Origin: Ptychodera flava
Taxonomy: Eukaryota; Hemichordata; Enteropneusta; Ptychoderidae
Direction of reading: 5' to 3'
Assembly (NCBI RefSeq): GCF_041260155.1
Contig: NC_091931.1
Location: 18,675,166 to 18,739,165 of the forward strand
DNA length: 64,000 bases
The notes under the pieces are model-generated. The model was not told where the DNA came from and searched no databases. It saw nothing but the letters and a program-made list of their open reading frames with translations. A program made the position numbers and the translations under genes. Positions 12,671 through 24,759 of the stretch are shown one piece after another (positions within the stretch are counted from its first letter, which is position 1; each line of letters opens with the position of its first letter).

Positions 12671-13230
12671 GTGTGAAATACCCTATTGGATAGACTGTCA
12701 TCGCCATAGCAACAGAACGAACTTAAGACTGTGAAACCCTTGACAACAGCCATTTTGGTTGTATAACTATACGAACTTTAGTTGAGTGAATGAACCCTTG
12801 AATAGCCATTGCATGTATAATTACATGAACTTTAGTATAGTGAATGGACTTTGAATGCGCGCCTGGAAATTCTTTTCCAGTAACAATACTGTCTGTTTAA
12901 TCATTGTAAACAAATGTTTTATTTTCAATTTCTTTATCATTATGATAGTTGAGTGTGAAATATCCTATTGGATAGACTGTCATCGCCATAGCAACAGAAC
13001 GAACTTAAGACTGTGAAACCCTTGACAACAGCCATTTTGGTTGTATAACTATACGAACTTTAGTTGAGTGAATGAACCCTTGAATAGCCATTGCATGTAT
13101 AATTACATGAACTTTAGTATAGTGAATGGACTTTGAATGCGCGCCTGGAAATTCTTTTCCAGTAACAATACTGTCTGTTTAATCATTGTAAACCAATGTT
13201 TTATTTTTAATTTCTTTATCATTATTGATA
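12671..13230 (+). repeat. Two-copy 282-bp tandem duplication
   Basis: The unit starting GTGTGAAATA at 12671 recurs at 12953 and is almost identical throughout, including TGAATGCGCGCCTGG and the CTGTCTGTTTAATC stretch. The few differences suggest a very recent duplication. Confidence 0.85.
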
Positions 13231-13371
13231 GTAGTAGAATTATTAGTTGTAGTGAATAAATCTCATCACAAACTGCAACTTAAATTGTACGACAATCATT
13301 CTTTCCTTTGTTTGTTGTTTGAATAGTATGAACCAGAGTCCGGGTAGTGTCGGCTGGATAAGTAATTGAAA

Positions 13372-13672
13372 CTGAAAAAATAAAAAATGACAAAAATGAC
13401 AGGACATCCTAACTAAAAAAATAGGATTGAAACCTCCCTGTGTCTATTTATATATATATATCTTTCGACTATTGAATGATTATTGGCATGGTAGTTGTTA
13501 AAGCCCCAGTATCTGTATCATTTAGCATTATTACTTTTACGATTTTACATTCGCAAACCCCCCAAAAAACATTTATTTATTCTAATCCCAAAATAAATAG
13601 ACACAGGGAGATTTCAATCCTATTTTTTTAGTTATGATGTCCTGTCATTTGTTTCATTTTTTATAGTTTCAG
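13372..13672. mobile_element. Short foldback MITE
   Basis: About 85-bp terminal inverted repeats (13372-13456 and 13588-13672) share GACAGGACATC, AAAAAAATAGGATTGAAA and CTCCCTGTGTCTATTTA. The centre of about 130 bp is non-coding. Total length is near 301 bp. Target-site duplication not clear. Confidence 0.7.
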
Positions 13673-14659
13673 CAAAACAAACGCCTAAAAATTAAGAGGA
13701 GAATATCGTCTTTTCTCTTACTACTTGTACATTTTAGGGTTCACATACAATACGGCGTAGGGCCGGCCTAGTGATGGCTAAGTACAGGCGGGGATCAGTT
13801 CTTTGGTACCCATGACATCCTTCACGACAACATCAACAATCATCCCTACCCACTGTACACGGTCCGCACCCATGGTCATAATTCCGCAGTAGATCGACAG
13901 AGACTGTTCGTTCCAAAATACGCCCGATCGGTCGATCATTATCCATAGTGTTGAACCTTACAGGAAGTTTGATTTTAGGAAATAATTGATGTTGACGTCT
14001 CAAACCCTCTGCCCACAGCAAAATTACAACATTATTTACATTACACGATCGCTTTTAGCATTCCAAACTTTGAACGATAAATCACGGACTTAGGGTTTTT
14101 ATGTCTGCAGTCACAGTGCAAATTTGTCATTGACTTACAAATATTAGTCGACGTCATTTTATTCGCATGAAGATTGAAACTATCTTCCAGCCAGAACTGA
14201 AGATTCAGAAATTATCATTTTATTTACCTGCGGAGGCTTGTTCAGGGGATTATAAAATCGAAAACAAAATACTCATTTATTTCCAGACTGACTTCTGTTA
14301 TCTGAGTGTCGCGCTGAGAAACTAAATCAGAAAAATTAGTAATAGCTCTTGCCATCTCGTTTCCTCTCGGATAAGTTTGTGCTTGCCACGTTTCCCTGAC
14401 AATTTGACAGCAGGAATTATACACATTTCAGCTAGCCCAGCCACATCACAGATTCAGCATTGGCGTATCTACAGCCCGATGACATGCACTGTTATCAAAA
14501 GAGAAGTTCTACCCGGCTGTCTATTTTCCAAATCAATCATTGTAACGTGGAGGAGTTATAAAGGTTTATTTTGTTGTGATTTGTGGTTTCTTCCGTATCT
14601 GTCTGTGGTATCTGAAGAGATAAATCCTTGACGTAACCACGCAATGCCACTTATGTCGA

Positions 14660-14970
14660 CATGCAATCTATAGGGGACTGCAAATATTTGGAATGTTGTA
14701 AGCATTTGTTTGAGATTATCATCTGCTTATGAACGGACCATTAGGTTTGGGTAGATCTCGACCTGAAGGAAATTGAGATCATATTTCGCCATGAATTAGA
14801 AATCCTTAACATAAAATCTAAATAAAGGACTACCACATAAATCAGATATCAGAAATTGTGAAAATTTCCTTGATGGACAGTGGAATACTTGCGCTACGTA
14901 TAATTATTTAGAGCCTTAATGACAATCCAGCCCACCCCTCTTTACTGACCACCGTAATTGACGATATACT
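14660..14970 (+). repeat. Dispersed repeat R, copy 2 (empty site for the TTAA MITE)
   Basis: Aligns with both flanks of the MITE at 3341-3866 and has a single TTAA at 14806-14809 where the other copy carries the insertion. Non-coding. Confidence 0.6.
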
Positions 14971-15074
14971 GCTTGAGACGTATGCAATAGTAACCACATA
15001 TCAACCAGCTGAAAAAATCTAGGAACTGACCAGAAAGTTGCTGTAATTGCTACCTCACTACACGTCTAAAAGGC

Positions 15075-15830
15075 TGCAGTACAGCGTGTTCTCATTGGTG
15101 ACTCAATTATCAAAGGTGTGAACACAGACCAGATGCCTATAGGCGAAACACTGCAGAGAAACATATGGTGTATACAGTAGATGAGCTGGTTAAGAATGTG
15201 TCATAAGGATGATGAAAGGCTTGTATTCATACCACAGAAGTTGTCAGCAAGCAAACGTTCACAAAGGATGGAGTTCAGGCTGGTGTTAAGTTACTTGTAG
15301 CAGACATGACATGGGCGATGATGAATGGAAACGAAAAGAAAGCACGTCAGGGTCAACTAGTGAGGTCAGGTCATGAGAGCAGGAGTGGATACATCAGGAG
15401 AGGTCAGCCAGTGCATTACAACAGACAGGCTGCAGGGCAGTTCAGATCATATGGGTATAAACAATATCAGCATCATCAAACAATGTATAACAGTACTGGA
15501 AGGGAAGACACTGTGCAAAATAAAAATCAGATAACCCATACATTGATAACTCTTATGAAGAATTTGTATAGGTGTGTATGATATCGTTAATACAGCCACG
15601 TTACTAGTAGTGAAACAGCGTTAGTTTGTCATTTAATGTACTTATCAGAGACTTATCGACAAAAGGTGGATAACATCTTCACTTTTATGACATGGAACAT
15701 TCAAGGAGTCAAGCAGAAGCTAAATGACCATGACTTCTTGAATACTATTTACTCTTCTGACTTTGTAGCCCATCAGTCAGATCTAAAATTACCCAGTATT
15801 TACATACAAATGACATGACTGGTAATGTTG
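15075..15830 (+). mobile_element. Decayed CR1-like LINE, ORF1 end and endonuclease start
   Basis: Translation near 15085 gives VQRVLIGDSIIKGV, which resembles the GDSI block of the SGNH-esterase-like ORF1 of CR1-type LINEs. A basic Gln/Tyr/Arg-rich stretch follows (15306-15581, including YIRRGQPVHYNRQ). Near 15685, FMTWNIQGVKQKLNDHDFL matches the usual start of an APE-type LINE endonuclease domain. The reading frames are broken by stops and shifts, and the rest of ORF2 is missing after about 15830, so this is a fragment of an old insertion. Confidence 0.6.
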
Positions 15831-16274
15831 ATGATGCTGTACAAGGCTTGATTGCTAGTTTTATATTGGAAATGTATCGTTCAATTTTTTGGCAAGTGCT
15901 ATTATTCAATTTCAGATTTTTTTCCTAGTGCGACACTAAGAGAACAAAAGTCAGTGTGGAAAGGGCACTGTTCAAATTTTTCTCAAAGACTACCATGTAT
16001 AGTGACTCAACATTCTCGGTGAAATCCAAAAATCAAATTTCTGCTACACACATATATGAAATTTCACGGCCCTTCACTAAGTGCTCGCTCGAAAAATTGC
16101 TACTCACCTGAAAAGCACTGGCTTTCCCCTATAACTTCTGCCAAGTCCGTAAAAGGGGATTTCAAAATTATGCAAGTCTGAAGGTAGCATTTGAAAATCA
16201 GAGAACTTTATTTGGATTATCCACCCCCTTCCTTCCAGAGATGCTTTTGAATGCATCCTTATATGTGTGTGTGC

Positions 16275-16381
16275 GAGTTTAGATAGATACATACATACAC
16301 GCACATACATACATACATACATACATACATACATACATACATACATACATACATACATACATACATACATACATACATACA
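16275..16381. repeat. (CATA)n microsatellite
   Basis: About 25 tandem tetranucleotides with one early interruption. The long minus-strand frame across it (repeating MYVC) is a by-product of the repeat. Confidence 0.95.
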
Positions 16382-17765
16382 GGTTAAAATAGTACAATCA
16401 TGCAATTATTGTCACTCATTCGGTGGCACTGGTGATTGAGTGAATGTTAGGATAGTTGTTTTAATCTTAATTCTGAGAAAGTTGACTCTGTTTGATATTT
16501 AAAATAAATTGAAATGGTTGTGATTATGTCAGGTTCTGTTTAAGATATTACAATTGCTTTGATGTTGAAAGGCTCCTGCGCGAACATGTGTAAGTGCCAC
16601 AGGGGCTAGGAAAATCAAGATCTAGCGAGAATGATATCCCACAGATTCCACGTTTCTGCTTGAAAATAATAGTCGCTACAAACTCTGACTACAAGCACTT
16701 TCGAAGATGCAATCACACTTACTTAGATACTTGTTTGCTTAAGTCTCCTTCAAATCTTTTGTGAAATTGATAGGTTGTTTTTCAAGGAAAAATGCATCCG
16801 AAGGGCGAGCATAACAATCGTAATTTTTTCATGCAACGTTTTTACACCAGTATAAGATTTCATAAGTAAATTTTACTATTTGCTCACACACTTATGATCT
16901 GCATATCATTTATTTTGCTAATGTGTCTGCATATCTTGACAATTTCACTTCGCATATTGATTTTTTAAATATGTAAAACAAATTCCAACATTCAGGAGAA
17001 GTATGCTTTGTGTAGCAGAAATAACAAAAACATTAAACATCTGTTTAATTAACTTGTTTAAACTTGTGAAAGTCTGGGCATACAATATAAGAATTGAATC
17101 GCCCTATTGTGAAAGTCACCATTTCTGCCATCTCAATTGTTGATATTAGCTAATTACCTTGTTCGTTACCCAAAAGTCAGTCACTAAAGCAAAGATCTCA
17201 TTAGCTAGTAAACCCTTATATCAAAACATGTGCTGCACTCTCAACAAAATGAATAAAGTGATGACAAGCTGCAGAGCTCAAGTAACTACAGAAATGCCTC
17301 ATTAACCTTCCAATTATTGACATACTGATATTTATTTTGTGCTTCTTCCACAACAATACAAATGTAGCACGCAAACATTCTAAAGGTTAGATTATGTACT
17401 TCTTTATGATTGAAGACGGGACTTACGTATGTTTACAAAGCAGTACTGGTGAGTGTTAGTAATGATGCAGATTTCACTTTTCGCCGGGTGGTAAACTTCA
17501 TCAAACACTTCTGTATAGAGTTAAATAACTGTGCCATTGTGCTCATATGCCGTCGCTCAAATGAATCCATTCCTCTGTATTTTGTAAACTATACGTCGCC
17601 AGCCTTCAGTTTTATTTACCACTGAAAAGCCGAGTATACTGATTCTCTATTTATAACTGTGATTACTCGTCCAACGTAGTTTATTAAAATAACGGAAAGG
17701 GATTTCCCAATGAATTAGCGAATAGGATAACAGCTACACCCCCTGTCGAGAATACTTAATGCTCC

Positions 17766-17773
17766 TATAAATA
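17766..17773 (+). promoter_or_regulatory. TATA box, putative gene B promoter
   Basis: TATAAATA is followed about 40 bp downstream by CTGTCAGCC and then a GTAAGC donor at 17828. The arrangement resembles the gene C promoter at 27301. It lies 3.8 kb before the acceptor of the first coding exon. Confidence 0.35.
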
Positions 17774-17799
17774 CGTGACATTTACAAATAGAAATTCTC

Positions 17800-17827
17800 T
17801 CTTGCTGTCAGCCTGACCGCAGGGTAG
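17800..17827 (+). other. Putative non-coding first exon of gene B
   Basis: A short segment between the expected start site and donor GTAAGC at 17828. It contains no ATG. It would splice to the acceptor TTGTAG ending at 21628. Inferred by analogy with gene C. Confidence 0.3.
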
Positions 17828-19034
17828 GTAAGCTGACTATCTTTGTAATTTACCATGGTTTTGTTGCATAAGTGACTAAATTGTGAATCGTGCGTGAAAT
17901 ACCAATAAATGAAACAGTATTTTAACACGTTTCGCGGCCAACATGTGCTGGTTCTTCAGTATACCTCAGAATGAGTTTACCTTGAAGGACAGCACTCAAC
18001 GTTCTTATCATATCTCGCTGGATAATTATGACAAAAAGTCGAGGACTTTATCCTACGGCACTTGATCCATATCTAACCTGACCCTGGATACTGTGGCTTT
18101 TAACAACGTACTTGAGAGTTAGCATTGTCGAGGCAAAGTGCTCTCACATTCAAATGTAAATGTTTATCATATATATGTACATGTACATGTACATGACAGG
18201 TACAATGATTCCCTCTGACCTGTGCTGTAGTTGTGTGTCAAAATGACAATATGTCGAAAATCACGGCGAGAAAAGCAGCCTTATGTCTGTTCATACTATG
18301 TGCAAGGGAAAACATAAAAAAACCCAGTGTTCTTCACCTTCCCCCTCATATAATGTAACATCTTAGTTATTTCCACTGTCCGTCTGTCTGCCTTTTTTTT
18401 TGGTCTGGCTTTGTCTGACTCTACTTTCTGTGCACGTGTCTGGCTCGCCATGTCTGTTTCTGTCTATGTTTACTTGGCCAACTGTCTTTCTCTCCTTTCT
18501 ATTTCGATGATTATTCAGCAATATTTCTTTTCAATGCCTTGTGTTTCCCTCCGAACATTTCAGGATTTTTTTTTTCGAAGTCCATGTTCAATAATTATGT
18601 TTAAAAATAATCTTAATTTGTACTTTAATCAAGATCAAAGCTGGTCTAACCCATACAAGTGATGTCAAGGGCATGAAGGGAAAATTAAGGGCGCTCGATC
18701 AAGGTAAAATGGGGGGGGGGGTCAATGAAATTATGAAACAGTTGTCAGTCTAGGACTAACGTAACGACAGTGACATTTAAAACAAGTATCATACATGAAT
18801 TTGTATTGGACCTATGCCTATCTATAATTGTTATATCTCACGATCTTAAAATTGTAGATGATAGCCCCTTCGTGTATGATATGCGATGGAAAGATACGCC
18901 CAAATTAGTAAAAATCTATTTCCATAATTGCATTGTGAGATTACAGGTGAATTTCAAAGGCTAAGTACTACATCATTGAATAGGAAATTTTAATGTTTTT
19001 CGTTCAATTAAAGAAAACTTCAGCGTAAGATCAG

Positions 19035-19039
<5 letters not shown>

Positions 19040-19088
<49 letters not shown>

Positions 19089-19112
19089 ATATATATTATA
19101 TATATATATATA
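19040..19112. repeat. (AT)n microsatellite
   Basis: Roughly 70 bp of alternating A and T with two interruptions, inside the presumed 5' UTR intron of gene B. Confidence 0.95.
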
Positions 19113-21628
19113 AGTATTTTCGAAACATATACTTTGTGCCCTGCAACTAAATTGTAAACAAATTTAACACAGTGTTCTGAACCACTGTCCTTCATCACAG
19201 AGAGCAAGCAATACTCGATTGCAACACACTAACAATCTAAAACATTTCACTTCGGCTTTGCAAACGATGACCTTTATTTGCCTAAGCCTGTAGAAAATAT
19301 ACCCAAAGAACGCTATCTGTGTTGCCATTTGATTTCAATGTACGCGTAGAACTCCTCTATATATATCCCCAATGGAAATCCTACTGAATGCTATAATCGT
19401 GCATTTTCAATCCGATGGCTTAATAACCACGACATAAAATGCAAATATGTAGGGATTATCACGGTCAATGTCGACTAGGGATCCAGGGAGAAATGCCTAA
19501 AGATTTGGCCACTGAGATGAATAATGCATTTGGTTGCCATAAGGAACGCAATGCAACGTGACGATGACAAGCTTAAGATGAATAATTATTGGAACTTGTC
19601 CTTGAATGGTGCGAAAATGTTAACAGTCACTGTGGCATTTAGGCTATACAAAATGGACAATGTCTATTTTAGATAATGTGAATTTGTTCAGCCGAATTTA
19701 AGTACACATAATCACTTAGTACTGTTATATTCTGACAATCGATTGATGACAGAGGTAATAAATGTGACCCTTAAAAGTGAGGTAGAATTGCTCTAATGTT
19801 TCTCGAGAAGACGAATGAAATCAAAAGTCATCAGAAATTGGCTCGCAGACTTAGAACGACCTCTGCTATTTGTAGGATAAGATGTACTAATGATGTTGCT
19901 ATTATTCGCGTCTTAGACAGGCAAGTTCTCAAAGAGGACCCACGAGGCCAGCTTGAATCGTTGCCTAAGAGTCCTGTTTGTATTTATGATTATGTGTGGC
20001 GTTTTGCTCACCCAAAGGGGAACACATGCAGTTATTGGCTTCATTGAATGATTGAGATAATTGATTCAATCTAAATCCGTAGTCAGCCAGTTTTTATTTC
20101 GCCGGTAAGACGTTAACACATGCACATTGAGGAACGTGGTTTTGGACATGAAGTGAACTTGTTTAGCTTTTATTGTTTACAAATGCTCGGTGCTCTGTTT
20201 TTTCAGTTAAGTACGTCAAGCAAGCAATCATGCACATTTTACACTTACTATGAACTGAAAACTAATACTGGTTTCATACAATGATTGGTAGATCAATCAA
20301 AATGACAATATCATTCTATATTTAGATCTCAGCAGAATATTCCGGTGGAAGGATTAACATGGCCCTCTTTTATTTATCTAACGACAATTTTCTTTGCTCT
20401 TTTCCGCCATTGCCTATTCTTCTGACAACAGTCCTTCGTTCCTGCTCCTCGCTCACAACTACAAGCCAAATCGTGTGCCAGTTGTGTGGAATGGCAAAGC
20501 CAATTCGTCTGTCCGCCCAATTCCTCAGTCAGACCGTAATAAAGTAGCAGCCCACTCACTAAAGTGAAAGTTTCTCAGCTATCGAGCGAGTTCTTAGCTT
20601 TTTATTTCGGTGTTATTTATGACTTTCTGTTTATTGTGTTATTCATTTTAAGCTTATGGCTTTGTAATTTTTCACCGCGAGTCTTTGGTGACTACCATTA
20701 ATCACTCGAGATATGTACAGTGTTATATGAGCAAACATGCATTTGAGAGGCGCGTCGTAAAAATTTGAAAAAAAAAATATCAACGACCTATATTGATACC
20801 TCAGTCAATATTTGTTTTCTTTTTCTATGATGTATTCGATGATAGTACTTCTGCATCTTTTCTCGTTGTTTTCTCTTAATTCAGGATGTACCGAATAAAT
20901 GGTTGATTGGTCGTCATATGAAATAACAACTTTATAATAGTCTTTTGTTTCCCATAAAGAAGTTGATGTGTTTTAAAACATTAGAGCTTTGGAAATTGCA
21001 GTGTAATCCTGTAGGTATTGACATGACCCCATGGTGAGACGGTGCAAGGTCGACGTACCCTAAGTTAGTCTACGGCTGTCCCCGCACTTGCTAGATGCCC
21101 GTGTGGGGACAGAAGAACACAGCGCTAGCCTGGCTTCATCCGATGAACATAACCACAGGATAACACAATGGTCTAACATACATTTTTGTAACATGATCTT
21201 CTCTCTTTGATAAAAAGATACAGTAATCTTTGTCATAGCTACCCTCTTTGAAAATTTCATAGCGAAAATACATTTCTCTTGCCAAAAAGTATAGTCTGGA
21301 GATGACCATTTTGGATTTCCTCGAAAGGCACTTGTTGTTCACAAACAAAAGAAGTCTGTATAGTGCTCATTAAGATAAGATTATGACAATGATTCTAGTA
21401 TTGAAATTGGGAGCAAATACCTACGGTACACTCGCGTTCCGATGCAAGTACATGACTGTATAATATGAAATGAATTCAGCTTCACTTTTCATGCGTCTGT
21501 TGAAACCAAGACAGTAAAACTGTTGCCGTGGCGTGGGGGTGGGGTACTTTACCGATAGAATTGATTTGATTCAAGCAATCCCTGATAAGAAGTGTGTTTT
21601 TCATCATGATTTTTATCTTTTGTTGTAG

Positions 21629-21698
21629 GTAAGCTGCGAAAGATTGTGGGTCAGATCTCATCGGTGGCACCTGTCTGTATTGTTCACGGAGCGACACG
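21629..21698 (+). other. 5' UTR part of gene B exon 2
   Basis: A strong pyrimidine-rich acceptor (ATCTTTTGTTGTAG) ends at 21628 and the segment runs to ATG 21699. It contains no upstream ATG. Confidence 0.5.
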
Positions 21699-21874
21699 AT
21701 GTCTGATGACGGCAATCACAGTCCAGGACCTCCTTCCAAGCTGCAAACAGCCAACACCAACGAACAATACAGACCGCGATGCTCTATATGCCAAGAAGTA
21801 GCCATCTTCATCAACAATGGTGTCTCTTTCTGTTCACAGACCTGCTTTGAGAACCATGAAACCCTTCTTTTGAG
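21699..21874 (+). CDS. Gene B first coding exon, zinc-finger-like
   Basis: ATG at 21699 follows an untranslated stretch behind the 21628 acceptor. The 58 codons plus two bases end at donor GTAAAT. Cys 28, 31, 45 and 49 form two pairs. Confidence 0.8.
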
Positions 21875-24608
21875 GTAAATACACAATAAGAAATTGCTTC
21901 CAGCGCTATATATGTAGATGCTCTGAGCTGAATTCTCTACTTATTATTTTTAACATGGAAAAAGGCATTGGTATTGGGAATTTCAAATAAAATATATATA
22001 TATAGAGTATTGTCAACATGTCTTTTTGTCACGTCCTTCAACGACCTTTGCACCATTATTAATAAAGAATAACAAACTCTCTAACATTATGTTTCCCTTC
22101 TACAAAAAGTAAAATTTTTAAAATTCAATACGTTTAAAACTAACTAAATGCTAAGTAACGTGTGTGAACGTTAACGAGCGCATAACCTACTTACAACTTA
22201 CAGCTTGCATGTGCGGGACGTATGAGCCATACGCTGACGTATGTTGAAAAGTTTTGTGCATGAACAAAGTTTTTCGACGACCCCGCCGTACTACGACGTA
22301 TACCAGCTTGCTTCAACGTGCTTTTAAGGTAATATGCGCCTCGAAAGTGAAAGACTTAAACTTTTGCTCAAACTTTCCTTAGTGAAACTTTCAACCATTC
22401 TCTTACCAAAGCAAGAATAAAAATCAGGGGTCACCGTGCAAACTTTGGTACTAGAGAGACAAATAACTTGCGATTTATCGATATTTGAAACCCAAAATGG
22501 CCGCCATCCCTGTGTTAACTCTATGGGAAAAATATAATTTTCGATTTTCGAAAAACTAAGACGGTGAAAATTTTTCTTTCATCAAGAGCTTTAAAAGAGC
22601 CCCCACAAGTGATATGTCAGAAGAAAATTGATAAAATTTGAAAGCCCTAATTTCTGTCCCCGAGGCGCGTTCTACCTTAACTGAAAAAAATACTCATAAC
22701 GTGTTTGACGAATACCAGCGTGTTCTCCAAATGTTTCATTCGTTGGCATTCGCTTGCTTCATCGTCAAGGTGTGACAGGGCCGTAATATAAATTAAAGAC
22801 GTAGGACTTGTTATTTAGGATTTTCCCTTTTTACCCTTATGTAATTTCCAGAGTCTTTCCAGAGCATACCCCTTGGTAAATACTGTTGTTTCTTCTTTAC
22901 AATTATGCAGCAGAGACAGAGACATGCCTACACAGAGAACATCCCTGGATATCAAAGGCGGTGTAGTAAAACCAATCCAGGTAATGCATGTGGCTTTATT
23001 TCTTACACAGTAAAATGAAATACCTTTTAATTTATTATGCACATGTCCAACACGATGAAACGGTATAAACTGCACGTGTTGCTCAATGTCCATAATGCCT
23101 GTCAGTTTTGCAAGTCTGAAATAGTGACTGTCTATAACTACAACCATGAGACGTATTTAGCCCTGTCCATAGTCTATGTCCCGGAACCTTGAATTATTAT
23201 CATTCCTGCAAGAAATGTTGACGTGCCATTCACAAGACTCATGAACTCTTGGTGGGTCAAGTCCGGTAGGAAACCAATTCATACATGTGCAATTGAATAG
23301 CGGTTATCCTCATTGGGGTTTTTGTCTCGAAGAAAAAATAGTGCTATCATAGTGACAGGTAGAATTGGTAAAAGAGTTTAAAAGGTGTCAGTTTCACCAG
23401 TGATTGTTTTTTCTATCTGATGCAGGTCGTTGATTCAGAGAATGAACCGCATGTAAGTAAGCATGTTGGGGAGCAGGCTGTAATTTCAGATATAGTCCGG
23501 CAACAGAGCCAAAAGATAGAGTATTTGGAGAACGAGCTAGAAGTAGCGAAAGTCAAGATTGCAGATTTGGAAAGATCCAACCTCAAAATCCAGCGGGGCC
23601 AGGCTGATAGAATTACTACACTCTACGATATCGTGAATGACTTGGTTGAGAAAAGAGAAAGAGATAGAGATGCCTTCGAGGAAAACGCTGCCATACGAAC
23701 CAAGATCGAAGAAGACATGGCACGTCAACGAGAGATCGTTGAAGAGCTACAGCGAGGGATGGAAGTTAAGGATGGGAAGATAGAAGTGTTGATAAAGGAA
23801 AAGCAGATTCAGGAAGAAGATCAGTTAAACATCAAACACGAAAATAAGAAACTTGAAAGAAAAGTGGAAACCCTTGTCAACGAGAATGAACGCCTGAAGA
23901 GTGAAGTCAAGTCCCTTGCAGCACTTGAAGACGTACTTAGAAGACAGCAATCTGAGATGAAAATTATGAAGAAGAAAGACGAAGAAATATGGAGTAGGGT
24001 GGAAAAGAACAGCGGCAGAATTCAGGCCGTGTCTGATGCCACACCCACCGTGAAAGAGTTGCGAGAGTTGGAAGAAAGGATGCTAAAGAAAGCCGGAGAT
24101 ATTCTGAAGGATGTTCGTGGTATGGTAACACCAAATGTCACACAGACTTTTAACATCAGCAACAACATCACCCAACCTTCACTAGGAGCTCCTGAACAAG
24201 TGAATACTACAGGGGGTGCCAATGGTATAAAGGCTGGTAATGATGTCACCACCCCGACACCAGAATCGACAAATCCAGATAGCGAAAGCATGCACTCCAG
24301 GCCAGACTCTGGATTTGATTTAGGTATAACATGAATTTAAATCTTACCTACAATTTATGTAGTATGTATTACAGATTTATACGTCTTCTTCTCTGATTGA
24401 CCACCCTAGCACTTACAATTATGATACACTTTTAGTAAAGTGAGCCGGCACACAAATATTGTCATAAAGTATTGATCACAAGCCGTACTTTTTATGATAT
24501 CATTGAACTGATATGTTATATCCCTATTCTCTGCCTGTAGATTCATTTAATCCTCCTGCAACAGCTGATGTCGACAAGGAGATGGATAATGAGGATAAGC
24601 AAGATTGA
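21699..24608 (+). CDS. Gene B: zinc-finger-like coiled-coil protein with a DSG motif
   Basis: Four coding exons (21699-21874, 22911-22980, 23426-24323, 24541-24608; phases 2, 0, 1) encode about 403 aa. Residues 28-53 hold C-x2-C-x13-C-x3-C plus a nearby His, with FCSQTC, a spacing resembling MYM/TRASH-type zinc-binding modules. Residues 59-82 form a short basic/polar linker ending VKPIQ. Residues about 105-315 form a long uninterrupted coiled coil rich in Glu, Lys and Arg, followed by an Asn/Thr-rich, low-complexity segment. DSGFDL at 376-381 ends the big exon, and splicing continues it with DSFNPPAT and an acidic tail ending MDNEDKQD. No signal peptide or membrane span, so nuclear or cytoplasmic. 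Gene C has the same exon plan and gene A a reduced one, so these are tandem paralogues. Enzymatic motifs are absent; a scaffold or adaptor role is inferred only. Confidence 0.85.
22324..22679 (+). mobile_element. TTAA-flanked MITE, family 2, in gene B intron 1
   Basis: A 348-bp element (22328-22675) between TTAA repeats, with ends that pair as GGTAnnnTGCGCCTCG against CGAGGCGCGTTCTACC. It is non-coding. A related copy lies in the matching intron of gene C at about 32040-32330, sharing AAATCAGGGGTCA and the block CAAAATGGCCG. Confidence 0.7.
22911..22980 (+). CDS. Gene B linker exon
   Basis: The acceptor TATGCAG ends at 22910 and donor GTAATG starts at 22981. The phase (one base then 23 codons) fits its neighbours exactly. 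Its end KPIQ matches PPIQ at the same place in gene C, which supports the call. An acceptor three bases later is equally in frame. Confidence 0.7.
23426..24323 (+). CDS. Gene B main coiled-coil exon
   Basis: 898 bp with a clean frame starting VVDSENE, comparable to VEDSDK at the start of the gene C coil exon. Coil segments include IEYLENELEVAKVKIADLE and LERKVETLVNENERLKSEVK. It ends with DSGFDL in phase 1 at donor GTATAA. Confidence 0.9.
24541..24608 (+). CDS. Gene B last exon, acidic tail
   Basis: The acceptor CTGTAG ends at 24540. The split codon makes Asp, then SFNPPATADVDKEMDNEDKQD and TGA. Matches the tiny last exons of A and C in phase and character. Confidence 0.75.
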
Positions 24609-24730
24609 AGAATGCAATGAGGGTCAACTCTTTGCTGGTGTAACAAGTTAACCTTACTTATTATTCAATTAATGACTAATACGCCTTTGTTATATGCAAA
24701 CATTCTGTAGTGCCTTAACTTAGCTGAACT

Positions 24731-24736
24731 AATAAA
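24731..24736 (+). terminator. Poly(A) signal of gene B
   Basis: AATAAA 123 bp after the gene B stop codon; a second AATAAA lies near 24941. Confidence 0.6.
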
Positions 24737-24759
24737 CATCATTATTATTCAATAACATG

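Noticed and set aside
16104-16397. 97-codon minus-strand frame over the CATA repeat
   Set aside because: A microsatellite translation product.
19390-19620. Broken frames with MPKDLATEMNNA, faintly like piggyBac transposase
   Set aside because: Too short and too broken. The resemblance rests on one short block and is not enough to call an element.
19796-20047. 83-codon open frame
   Set aside because: No splice logic, domain or homologue recognised; lies inside the presumed gene B leader intron.
21482-21715. 77-codon minus-strand frame overlapping the start of gene B
   Set aside because: Antisense to the gene B leader and start codon; no independent support.
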